Part shown: piece after piece, positions 31,446-39,029 of the stretch
How positions within the stretch are numbered: the stretch's first letter is position 1
How the letters are laid out: each line of letters starts with the position of its first letter
Source of the DNA: an uncultured Spirochaetaceae bacterium
GTDB lineage: Bacteria; Spirochaetota; Spirochaetia; Sphaerochaetales; Sphaerochaetaceae
Reading direction: 5' to 3'
NCBI GenBank assembly: GCA_944389155.1
Contig: CALXLI010000021.1
Span: forward strand, 1 to 44,161
Length of the DNA stretch: 44,161 bases
The notes under the pieces: model-generated
What the model was told of the DNA's origin: nothing
Seen by the model: only the letters and a program-made list of their open reading frames with translations
The model's database searches: none
Program-made: the position numbers and the translations under genes

Positions 31446-33233
31446 ATGGGATTCAAGAACTATATTCTCGTTTGCGGAGGTACAGGATGTGAATCATCCC
31501 GCTCCGATCAGATCTATCATTCGCTTATAGATGAGGCTCAGGCTCAGGGAGTCTCAGATCAGGTACAGGTCATCAAGACAGGATGCTTTGGATTCTGCGA
31601 GCAGGGCCCTATCGTGAAGATCCTGCCGGAGGATTCCTTCTACGTACAGGTAAAGCCTGAGGATGCCAAGGAGCTTATCGCGGAACATGTCATAAAGGGC
31701 AGGGAGGTCACAAGGCTTCTTTACAACAAGGCTCCCAGAAAGGCATATGAGGAAGTAGAGGACATCAAGTTCTATCAGAAGCAGCTGAGAATCGTCCTTC
31801 GCAACTGCGGATCTATAGATCCTGAGAATATCGATGAGTATATTGCAGCTGATGGCTATAAGGCACTTGAGAAGGTTCTCTTTGAGATGAAGCCTGATGA
31901 TGTCATTGAGGAGCTCAAGACTGCAGGTCTCAGAGGCCGTGGCGGTGCTGGATTCCCCACATGGATGAAATGGAACTTCACGAAGCAGGCTGAGGGCGAT
32001 GAGAAGTACGTTGTCTGTAACGCTGACGAGGGTGATCCGGGTGCATATATGGACCGCTCAACGCTTGAAGGCGATCCGCATTCAGTGCTTGAGGCCATGA
32101 CTATCTGCGGCCACACAATCGGTGCTCATCATGGGTATATCTATATACGTGCAGAGTATCCTCTTGCAATACACCGCCTTGAAGTTGCGATGAAGCAGGC
32201 AAGGGAGTATGGACTTCTCGGAAAGGATATCCTTGGATCTGGCTTTGATTATGATATCGAGATAAGGCTTGGTGCAGGTGCGTTCGTCTGCGGAGAGGAA
32301 ACAGCATTGCTGCAGTCAATTGAAGGCCATAGAGGAATGCCTCAGCCTCGTCCGCCATTCCCAGCTGTAAAGGTACTTTGGGGGAAGCCGACTGTAATAA
32401 ACAATGTAGAGACTTGGGCAAACGTCGCTCAGATAATAAACAAGGGTGGTGCATGGTTTGCCTCAATCGGTACAGCGGATAGCCATGGAACAAAGGTTTT
32501 CGCTCTTACTGGAAAGATCTGCAATTCGGGTCTTGTAGAGGTTCCTATGGGAACTACCCTTCGTGAGATTGTCTATGATATCGGAGGCGGTATCGCACAT
32601 GGAAAGAGATTCAAGGCTGTCCAGACAGGTGGCCCTTCCGGCGGTGTCATAACAGAGGAGAATCTCGATACTCCTATCGATTTTGGCGGACTGCAGAAGA
32701 TCGGCTCGATGATGGGTTCTGGCGGAATGATCGTAATGGACGAGGATGACTGTATCGTTGACGTTGCGAAGTTCTACCTTAACTTCACCGTAGATGAGTC
32801 ATGTGGAAAGTGCGCTCCATGCCGAATTGGAGGAAAGAGCCTCTGCAACATACTTGAGAAGATCACACAGGGCAAGGGTGAGGAGAGCGATATCCAGCAG
32901 ATACAGCAGATTGCACATGCTATGAGAATCGGATCGCTGTGCGCACTTGGACAGACTGCACCAAACCCGGTTCTTTCAAGCCTGAGGTATTTCCCTGAGG
33001 AGTATCAGGCACATATCCATGACAAGAAGTGCCCATCTGGCAAGTGCAAGAAGCTCATAAGCTATGAAATCAATCCTTCTAAGTGTATTGGATGTACAGC
33101 TTGCTCTCGCAAGTGTCCTGTCGGTGCCATTTCCGGAGAGGTCAAGAAACCTCATAGGATCAATGGCAATGTCTGTATCAAGTGCGGAGTCTGCAAGGAA
33201 ACTTGTAAGTTCGGTGCTATAGAGATTCACTAG
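31446..33233 (+). CDS. hydB: NADH-binding flavoprotein subunit of bifurcating hydrogenase (HydB)
   Basis: The 595-residue subunit has three parts. First is an N-terminal thioredoxin-like [2Fe-2S] domain (CGGTGCESS, TGCFGFCEQGP). Next is a NuoF core with the NADH-binding GLRGRGGAGFPTWMKW, the FMN-binding CNADEGDPGAYMDRS and the 4Fe-4S motif ESCGKCAPCRIG. Last is a C-terminal pair of ferredoxin motifs (CIGCTACSRKCPVGAI and CIKCGVCKETCKFGAI). This is the layout of HydB/HndC, which splits electrons between NADH and ferredoxin. TAGGAG precedes the start. Confidence 0.96.
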   Translation: MGFKNYILVCGGTGCESSRSDQIYHSLIDEAQAQGVSDQVQVIKTGCFGFCEQGPIVKILPEDSFYVQVKPEDAKELIAEHVIKGREVTRLLYNKAPRKAYEEVEDIKFYQKQLRIVLRNCGSIDPENIDEYIAADGYKALEKVLFEMKPDDVIEELKTAGLRGRGGAGFPTWMKWNFTKQAEGDEKYVVCNADEGDPGAYMDRSTLEGDPHSVLEAMTICGHTIGAHHGYIYIRAEYPLAIHRLEVAMKQAREYGLLGKDILGSGFDYDIEIRLGAGAFVCGEETALLQSIEGHRGMPQPRPPFPAVKVLWGKPTVINNVETWANVAQIINKGGAWFASIGTADSHGTKVFALTGKICNSGLVEVPMGTTLREIVYDIGGGIAHGKRFKAVQTGGPSGGVITEENLDTPIDFGGLQKIGSMMGSGGMIVMDEDDCIVDVAKFYLNFTVDESCGKCAPCRIGGKSLCNILEKITQGKGEESDIQQIQQIAHAMRIGSLCALGQTAPNPVLSSLRYFPEEYQAHIHDKKCPSGKCKKLISYEINPSKCIGCTACSRKCPVGAISGEVKKPHRINGNVCIKCGVCKETCKFGAIEIH

Positions 33234-33243
33234 GAGGCTTTGA

Positions 33244-34245
33244 ATGATTCATCTAACCATACAGGGAATAGAAGTTGAGGTTGCAGAGGGAACAACCGTA
33301 CTTGAGGCTGCAAGGAAAGCCGGTATCAGGATCCCAACTCTCTGCTATCATCCAGATCTCAAGCCATTCGGTTCATGCGGACTGTGCGTATGCAAGCAGG
33401 AAGGATCTTCAAAGATCATCCGTGCATGCTCAACTCCTGCAGCTGAAGGCATGAGGATCATAACGCACGATCAGGATCTTTATGAGGTAAGAAGGACAAT
33501 CCTTGAGCTTACGATGAGTACCCATCCTTCCTCCTGTCTGATGTGCACCAAGAACAATCAGTGTGAGCTTCAGAAGCTTGCTATTGAATATGGAGTTCGT
33601 GAACAGCCATTTGAGGTCCGCCTTGCAGAGGATAAGAAGGACCGCTCTACAGGTGCTGTCGTCCTTGATCCTGAGAAGTGCATCAAGTGCGGGCGCTGTG
33701 TCCAGGTATGCCAGGGCCTTCAGGGAGTCTATGCTCTTGAATTCATCGGCCGTGGCGATAAGACGACGATGAGTCCAGCTGCTTCCCTTCCTCTTGGATC
33801 CTCTCCTTGCATCAAATGCGGACAGTGCATCACGCATTGCCCAGTAGGCGCAATCTATGAGCAGGATCAGACAAATGATCTGATGAAGGCCATTGCCGAT
33901 CCAGATAAGGTCGTTGCAGTCCAGATTGCACCGGCTGTCAGGGTTGCTATCGGAGAAGAGTTCGGAATGAAGCCTGGTGAGATTTCCACTGGAAAGCTCT
34001 ATACAGCTCTCCGTCGCCTTGGCATTGATTACGTATTCGATACAAACTTCGGTGCTGACCTTACGATCATGGAAGAGGGATACGAGCTTCTTGCCAGGAT
34101 CAAGAACGGTGGAGTGATGCCTCAGATCACATCCTGCTGCCCAGGATGGGTTGATTACGTTGAGGAGTATTATCCAGAGCTTTTGGACAATCTCTCATCT
34201 GCAAAGAGCCCGATGATGATGCAGGGAGATATCACAAAGACATAA
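33244..34245 (+). CDS. hydA: [FeFe] hydrogenase catalytic subunit, N-terminal part, ended by in-frame ochre codon
   Basis: The 333-residue ORF holds the electron-transfer half of HydA. It has a NuoG-like [2Fe-2S] domain (LCYHPDLKPFGSCGLCVCKQ), a His-Cys 4Fe-4S motif (HPSSCLMCTKNNQC) and two ferredoxin motifs (CIKCGRCVQVC, CIKCGQCITHC). It also has the first H-cluster motif ITSCCPGWVDYVEEYYPELLDNLSS. It stops at TAA (34243-34245) after SPMMMQGDITKT, where the family normally reads on with Tyr. The remaining two H-cluster motifs follow in the same frame, so this product cannot form the active site. TAGGAGG precedes the ATG. Confidence 0.92.
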   Translation: MIHLTIQGIEVEVAEGTTVLEAARKAGIRIPTLCYHPDLKPFGSCGLCVCKQEGSSKIIRACSTPAAEGMRIITHDQDLYEVRRTILELTMSTHPSSCLMCTKNNQCELQKLAIEYGVREQPFEVRLAEDKKDRSTGAVVLDPEKCIKCGRCVQVCQGLQGVYALEFIGRGDKTTMSPAASLPLGSSPCIKCGQCITHCPVGAIYEQDQTNDLMKAIADPDKVVAVQIAPAVRVAIGEEFGMKPGEISTGKLYTALRRLGIDYVFDTNFGADLTIMEEGYELLARIKNGGVMPQITSCCPGWVDYVEEYYPELLDNLSSAKSPMMMQGDITKT

Positions 34246-34989
34246 TGGAGCGAGAAGTCCGGAATAGATAAGAAGAACATCTATTCGGTCGCCATCATGC
34301 CATGTACTGCAAAGAAGCATGAGATAAGAAGAGATGGAGAGCATGCTTCATCCTCTGGTGTCTATGATGTTGACCTTGTTCTTACAACAAGGGAGCTTGC
34401 CCGTCTCATACTGTCACGCGGTCTTGATTTCGCTTCCCTCCCAGAGAGTGAAGCTGATAGCCCGATCGGTGAATACACAGGCGCTGGCACTATCTTCGGC
34501 GTAACAGGTGGTGTGATGGAAGCTGCAATCCGCACTGCTTACTATGGCCTGACAGGGACAGAGCTTGCAGATCCTGAGATAAAGCTTGTCAGAGGCATGG
34601 ATGAGGTAAAACTCGGCGAGGTTGATGTAAACGGCAGGAAGGTGCGTGTTGCCGTAGTTCATGGAATGAGCAATGCGAAGGCGCTTCTGGAGAAGATAAA
34701 GAGCGACAAGGCTGCCGGAAAGGAAAGCAACCTGGATTTCATTGAAATCATGGCATGCCGTGGCGGCTGTATCGCAGGAGGCGGTCAGCCATACGGTACA
34801 GATGATCGCGTAAGAGAAGAAAGGATTGCAGGCCTTTATACTGATGATGAGAAATCAGCAAAGAGATGCTCTCATCAGAACCCTTCAATCCAGAAGCTTT
34901 ACAAGGAATTCCTTGGAGAGCCGCTCTCGGAGAAGGCACATCATCTTCTCCATACAGAGTACCATCAGATCCCTCTTTACAAGGACTGA
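34246..34989 (+). pseudogene. hydA: C-terminal part of hydA, in frame after the ochre codon
   Basis: Directly after the TAA the frame reads WSEKSGIDKKNIYSVAIMPCTAKKHE (second H-cluster motif) and later EIMACRGGCIAGGGQPYG (third motif, with both bridging cysteines). It ends with the normal hydrogenase tail. No frameshift or further stop interrupts it. The first ATG (34297) lies inside the second motif and has no Shine-Dalgarno sequence, so separate translation is unlikely. The gene is either freshly inactivated, read through, or affected by a sequencing error. Confidence 0.85.
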
Positions 34990-35001
34990 TGGCCCAAACC
35001 A

Positions 35002-35028
35002 AAGGCTGTTGCACAGCGTGACAGCCTT
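35002..35028 (+). terminator. First hairpin after hydA
   Basis: AAGGCTGT and ACAGCCTT form a perfect 8-bp stem around 11 nt, 13 nt after the hydA stop. It is followed by AAAAT and not by a T-run, so it may protect the 3' end more than terminate. Confidence 0.5.
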
Positions 35029-35034
35029 AAAATA

Positions 35035-35070
35035 ATCCTGAAGTTCCGGCGAGCTTCAGGATATTTCTTT
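35035..35070 (+). terminator. Terminator after the hydrogenase operon
   Basis: ATCCTGAAG and CTTCAGGAT form a perfect 9-bp stem around 10 nt, followed by ATTTCTTT. Confidence 0.8.
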
Positions 35071-35141
35071 GCTTTACAAGTGAATAGTCTATTACATACT
35101 TCTCTGGAAATGATGATATTTGCTTTAATTTTCTGCAAAAA

Positions 35142-35312
35142 TCATGATTTTTGATTTAAAATCAATCCCTCTGCAATCTGTACTGTTTCCTATCCGTTTA
35201 AAGTTCCACCATTTGGATTGAATGAGACAGTATGCATTGCCTTTGAAGATTCGTTTGAGCATGATAGGATGAGTATTAGTGATAATACCAATACATAAGA
35301 TGATTGTATTAT
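35142..35312 (-). pseudogene. Remnant of a lipoprotein with an InlB-type repeat
   Basis: The minus-strand frame reads a lipoprotein-like signal (SSYVLVLSLILILSCSNES), then HTVSFNPNGGTLNG, the start of an InlB/Listeria-Bacteroides repeat. Then come TAG (35192-35190) and ETVQIAEGLILNQKS, which continues such a repeat, then TGA. No proper start codon with ribosome-binding site precedes the signal. The stretch is AT-richer than its neighbours. This points to a decayed fragment of a surface-protein gene. The rest of the 401-nt gap (34990-35390) holds only hairpins. Confidence 0.5.
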
Positions 35313-35349
35313 CTCAGGGTTGGGAAAGAAACATTTATGTTGTTTGGAT

Positions 35350-35383
35350 GGGGCTTCTGCACGGATTTCCATGCAGCAACCCC
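35350..35383 (-). terminator. Long hairpin after the large lipoprotein gene
   Basis: An 8-bp stem (CTGCATGG/CCGTGCAG, one G-T pair) is extended by GGGG/CCCC and TT/AA with single-base bulges, 8 nt after the stop of the 682-residue lipoprotein. A T-run is missing, so terminator function is probable but not certain. Confidence 0.5.
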
Positions 35384-35390
35384 GTAGATG

Positions 35391-37439
35391 TTATCTTGTA
35401 ACGTTCATCACAGTGATTGCATCGCAGCTATCATCATCGTAGAGAAGGATTGTGTGCCCTCCTTCAGATATTCTCATTGTATTTGCGTTTTCCCCTATGA
35501 TATCTGTTACGGCAAACTCTTCAATCTCCGTCCCGTTGTTTAGCGTTTTGTAGCAGATAAGAGAGTTTTCATCTTCATTGATCATATAGACGTAGCGTTT
35601 GTCTGGTGATATTCCGATGGATGCAACTGAGAACCCCAAAGGCTCACAGGTATACTCATTCCATGACGCTGATTCGTTTATTATTACAGCATTGTCACCA
35701 ACTACAAGTATATTGTCCTTGTTCAGTATAGCGATATCCTTCGTGTTGCTGAGGACCGATTCGTATTCATCTATAAGGCCAAGAGGTGTGGTCGCGAGTG
35801 TATAAAGCTCATCTGTGCCACTGTCTATGTGCCCTGCGATATAATAAGTTTCACCTGCAACGAACATGTCATTATCACAGTCGAAGAACCTGGGGAATCC
35901 CTCAATGAATGTGCTCATGAAATCCCTGTGATCTGTGTCTTCGAATATCGATGTTGATGAGGCATCCAGCGGGAACAGGAATGCTGAGGCATAACGCTGT
36001 GTTGAATCTCCGAATACAGCGATTCCTGCATTCCTTTCCACGTTTATCCCCGCAAAGATTGCCTTTGCCGGAGTGAATTTCCCTTCTGTTGTAGAGATAT
36101 CATCATCGGTCATGCCTGAAACAGCGAGTGTCATGACCCGTGTTTCTGGACTGTAGTTGTATACAGCGGCCTCTGCAGGTGAGTTCATGATTGCGAATAT
36201 CTTATATTCAGTTGTAGATGCTTCTCCTGCCGCAATATCAGCTATTGTCTGTCCAGCTGCTATTCCGATATCAGAATATGAGTAGCTCTTCTCAACTTCA
36301 AGGGAGCTCCTGACAACAGAGCAGATCTGCAGGATCCTTGATGCGTTTGAGGCTATGATTGCCTCGCCGTTTGGCAGGAACTCGACAACCATGTCAGTTC
36401 CCATCTTTATGCCGCTGCTTGATGCATAGACGACATTGCCTTGCCCAGGAGCGCCCACTTCCGATTCAGCAATAGCTTCAAAGTTGAATGAAGCTGACCC
36501 AGATGCGCCTGTCCTGGAAGTCGAGGCAACTGCATCGAGTCTATGAACTCCGATCTCCGGCGTGAGCTCTATGCTTTCTCCCTCTCCGATCATCTCGCCG
36601 TTGAGATGCCAGGTGATCTGGAATGATTCGATATCTGAATCGGATGTCAGGGAAATCGTTATTGGGATGCCTGCTGTGACTGTATCGCTGAGTCCTGTTA
36701 TATTGAGCTCCACAGGGACTCCCGTGGTATTCACAAGCTCTATTGGAGTTGGTTCTGATGGATATTTGTTCATATCGAATTCGATGCTTCCGATTGAAAC
36801 CTGTCCATCTGCGATCCTTACAACTTCGGTAAAGCCTGCAAGTGCCTCATCTTCCTTCCCTTGTTCATAAAGCCTGGCTGAGAGCCTGTATGAGCCTGAA
36901 GGATAGCCACTCCCTTTATATACAGCGGTACCTGATGCCTCGCTGAACGAGACCTGCGTAAGGTCTGCAGCACCTGTTCCTCCATACTCTGGGGTAAAGT
37001 CAACCACTATCACAGGAGAGGAGGTGAGTACATCCGGATCCCAGCTCAGTGTGATCGAGACATCTCCTTCTCCGATAAGCTCATCAAGATAGATTGTCGT
37101 GTTTGTGGATCTGCCTGTTATCCTGACTGTCGTGCTTCCCCTCACCAAGGCATCGCCATTCTCGTTCAGTGCCGTTGCATGAAGCTCCCATTCTCCTACG
37201 ATCATCCCATCGACTGTCGTGGATGTCTTCGCTGTCTCGATATCCAAAGAAGCTCCCGAAGGACCGGTGCCTGTAATCCGGTAGCTTACTATATCGAGGG
37301 GAAAGTCCTCAGGAAGGATTGATCTGGAATCATCGCTTGCAAGATTTATCCTGAGTGTTCCGTGGTTCGATTCTCCTTCGCATGATGCAAGGAGCATTAC
37401 CGATAATAAGATTGAGATCATGATGAATGACTTTTTCAT
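35391..37439 (-). CDS. Large lipoprotein with Ig-like and propeller-like regions
   Basis: The 682-residue protein has a lipoprotein signal (MKKSFIMISILLSVMLLASC, Cys20). The first half reads like several beta-sandwich segments (GTLRINLASDDSRSI; VSITLSWDPDVLTSSPVIVVDF; GLSDTVTAGIPITISLTSDSDIESFQITWHLNGEMIGEG, the last Ig/PKD-like). The second half has repeats resembling a beta-propeller (KDIAILNKDNILVVGDNAVI, SIGISPDKRYVYMINEDENSLICYKTL). It is probably exposed on the cell envelope. AAAGGAGACACA sets the start; TTGGAT with TATAGA at 19 nt is a weak promoter candidate. No family name is given with confidence. Confidence 0.85.
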   Translation of the reverse strand: MKKSFIMISILLSVMLLASCEGESNHGTLRINLASDDSRSILPEDFPLDIVSYRITGTGPSGASLDIETAKTSTTVDGMIVGEWELHATALNENGDALVRGSTTVRITGRSTNTTIYLDELIGEGDVSITLSWDPDVLTSSPVIVVDFTPEYGGTGAADLTQVSFSEASGTAVYKGSGYPSGSYRLSARLYEQGKEDEALAGFTEVVRIADGQVSIGSIEFDMNKYPSEPTPIELVNTTGVPVELNITGLSDTVTAGIPITISLTSDSDIESFQITWHLNGEMIGEGESIELTPEIGVHRLDAVASTSRTGASGSASFNFEAIAESEVGAPGQGNVVYASSSGIKMGTDMVVEFLPNGEAIIASNASRILQICSVVRSSLEVEKSYSYSDIGIAAGQTIADIAAGEASTTEYKIFAIMNSPAEAAVYNYSPETRVMTLAVSGMTDDDISTTEGKFTPAKAIFAGINVERNAGIAVFGDSTQRYASAFLFPLDASSTSIFEDTDHRDFMSTFIEGFPRFFDCDNDMFVAGETYYIAGHIDSGTDELYTLATTPLGLIDEYESVLSNTKDIAILNKDNILVVGDNAVIINESASWNEYTCEPLGFSVASIGISPDKRYVYMINEDENSLICYKTLNNGTEIEEFAVTDIIGENANTMRISEGGHTILLYDDDSCDAITVMNVTR

Positions 37440-37491
37440 TGTGTCTCCTTTATTATCTATACGCTCTGGCTTGCGTTTTTATCCAACATTG

Positions 37492-37520
37492 CTGACAAAA
37501 ATCTGTTATTCCTATAGAGT
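37492..37520 (+). promoter_or_regulatory. Promoter of the EIIA-like gene, predicting a leaderless mRNA
   Basis: CTGACA (37492-37497), 17 nt, TAGAGT (37515-37520), TTTCCCT, then ATG 37528. No Shine-Dalgarno sequence is present. Confidence 0.55.
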
Positions 37521-37527
37521 TTTCCCT

Positions 37528-37944
37528 ATGAGAAAGCAACTCAATTTCTGTGCATTGCTGAAAATGCAGGGGAAAGATATTTTTTCGCTTTTTTCTGCGA
37601 TGATCGATGAAAGCGGCGTTGGAAACAGAGCTGAAGCATTTGAGCTCATAAGGAAAAGGGAGGAGCTTGGCCCTACAGCCATCGGTGGCGGTGTTGCCGT
37701 TCCTCACGCAAAGATACCAGGCCTTGAAGCGCCATGCGTTGTTGTCGGAATCCCTGAAGAAACTGTTGAATACAGCATGCAGGACATACGTATGATAGTG
37801 ATGATACTTCTTCCAGAGAGTGGAAGTTCGTCCAATGTTGAGCTTATGTCATCGCTTGTATCTGCAGTCTCTACGGAAGAGGGGCGCAGAAGAGTCCTCG
37901 CTGCAAAGAGCAAGGATGAGGTTGAGGAGGTCTTCCTAGGATGA
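37528..37944 (+). CDS. PTS EIIA-2 (EIIA-Ntr/PtsN-like) protein
   Basis: The 138-residue protein has the EIIA type 2 fold pattern: FSAMIDESGVGNRAEAFELIRKREELGPTAIGGGVAVPHAKIPGL with the phosphorylated His in VPHAK. VVVGIPEETVEYSMQDIRMIVMILLPES and the C-terminal VSTEEGRRRVLAAKSKDEVEEVFLG follow. In many Gram-negative bacteria ptsN lies next to rpoN-hpf; here hprK-ptsH occupies that place and this gene is 30 kb away. It may receive phosphate from the HPr encoded at 5066. ATG 37528 fits a leaderless promoter. It overlaps the next gene by 4 bp. Confidence 0.85.
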   Translation: MRKQLNFCALLKMQGKDIFSLFSAMIDESGVGNRAEAFELIRKREELGPTAIGGGVAVPHAKIPGLEAPCVVVGIPEETVEYSMQDIRMIVMILLPESGSSSNVELMSSLVSAVSTEEGRRRVLAAKSKDEVEEVFLG

Positions 37945-38423
37945 GCCGTTCTATTCTCCTTGCAATCCTTGCGCTTTTCGGGATATTCGTCTATCTTGCT
38001 GCGTTCAAGGGGCTTATCGTATGGCCTCTGATGCTTCCCATACTGATCCTTGTAGGCATCTATTACATAACAACCTCCCTTGTCACAAGGAAGATGCTTG
38101 AGAAAGGCCGGGGAGATTCAGACTTCTTCTCAGTAAGGGCTGGGCTTATATCAAAGGACGGGACGACCCTTACACAAGGCGCTATTGCAGTGACATCCAC
38201 AGAGATAGTCTTCTATTCCAGAAAAACAGCCAAGGGTGGTATAAAACCTGCTTGGTCATGCTTTGTTGCAGAGCTTGAGGGATATACCATAAAGAAGGTG
38301 GATGACTGGCACAAAGGCATTGTGCTCTCCCTTGCAGGCTCTGAGAGCGAGGTTAAGCTCGCTTCCCGTGATATAGAGAAGAAGGAGAATGAATTCAGAG
38401 CTGCCCTCGGCTGGCCTGTATGA
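37941..38423 (+). CDS. Small membrane protein of unknown function
   Basis: The 160-residue protein has two adjacent membrane segments at the N-terminus (about 5-20 and 26-46). A cytoplasmic domain of alternating strands (GTTLTQGAIAVTSTEIVFYSRK, AWSCFVAELEGYTIKKVD) and a C-terminal helix follow, which reads like a PH-type fold. No family was recognised. Its start overlaps the EIIA-like gene (ATGAGCC over TGA), so they are co-translated. Confidence 0.75.
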   Translation: MSRSILLAILALFGIFVYLAAFKGLIVWPLMLPILILVGIYYITTSLVTRKMLEKGRGDSDFFSVRAGLISKDGTTLTQGAIAVTSTEIVFYSRKTAKGGIKPAWSCFVAELEGYTIKKVDDWHKGIVLSLAGSESEVKLASRDIEKKENEFRAALGWPV

Positions 38424-38492
38424 CCGGAATCGGACATTCCAGGCATAGGAACATGGCCTAAGCTGCCCCTGTTTCTGCAGATCAGCCAGATT

Positions 38493-38498
38493 TAAAGT
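38493..38498 (+). promoter_or_regulatory. Candidate -10 element of the 38506 gene
   Basis: TAAAGT is followed by GATAGCC and ATG 38506. The -35 at 17 nt is TGTTTC. No Shine-Dalgarno sequence is present. Confidence 0.4.
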
Positions 38499-38505
38499 GA
38501 TAGCC

Positions 38506-39012
38506 ATGAGACGGTTCATGGTTATTGCGATAGTTATATTTGCTGTATCCTCTATGCATGCATCTGAGTGGCAGATTGGCATCGACCTCAGGTGCATAGA
38601 CTCGTTTTTCTATCCTTCTATGCGTATAGATGGTGAGTTCTCGTACCGCTTTTCAGAAGTGAGGGTGACTGTCCCTCTCCGCTATGCGCATTCCAATACC
38701 CATGAGCTCGACTTTGTTGAGACAGGGCTCATCGTTTCGGTTTATCCGTTCGATGGCCTTGGCTTCTATGCTGGAGTATCACTGCTGAGGGCTGGATATG
38801 CATGGGGGCTTGAAGCTCCTTCCGATCCGCTTATCCTTTTTTCAGAGGCCTTGGTAGGCTGGACATTCTCTTTTCCGTATTTCTTCATCGAGCCGAGAAT
38901 TACCGTGACAGATGTCTTTTCATCGGAAAAGGGGAGGCTTGATGTGCTAAGAGAGGCAATTCCACAGTACTCCATGCTCCGCATCTCTCTGATTGCTGGC
39001 TGTGCTTTCTGA
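38506..39012 (+). CDS. Exported beta-barrel-like protein of unknown function
   Basis: The 168-residue protein has a signal peptide (MRRFMVIAIVIFAVSSMHA) and a mature part of amphipathic strands (WQIGIDLRCIDSFFYPSMRIDGEFSYRFSEVRVTVPLRYAH). It ends in Phe (LIAGCAF), the usual last residue of outer-membrane barrels. It is short for a barrel, with room for about eight strands. ATG 38506 fits the -10 spacing; the GTG at 38497 overlaps that hexamer. It is followed closely by a lipoprotein gene. Confidence 0.75.
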   Translation: MRRFMVIAIVIFAVSSMHASEWQIGIDLRCIDSFFYPSMRIDGEFSYRFSEVRVTVPLRYAHSNTHELDFVETGLIVSVYPFDGLGFYAGVSLLRAGYAWGLEAPSDPLILFSEALVGWTFSFPYFFIEPRITVTDVFSSEKGRLDVLREAIPQYSMLRISLIAGCAF

Positions 39013-39029
39013 TTACAAAGGAGGAATTT

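Noticed and set aside
34297-34989. Independent gene starting at the ATG within the second hydA motif
   Set aside because: The frame continues from hydA, the ATG is inside a conserved motif and no ribosome-binding site is present.
1-35312. Reassignment of TAG to an amino acid
   Set aside because: Core genes such as uvrC, holA, hydB and the uvrD-type helicase end in TAG at the expected place, and hydA is broken by TAA. Nonsense mutations or errors are simpler.
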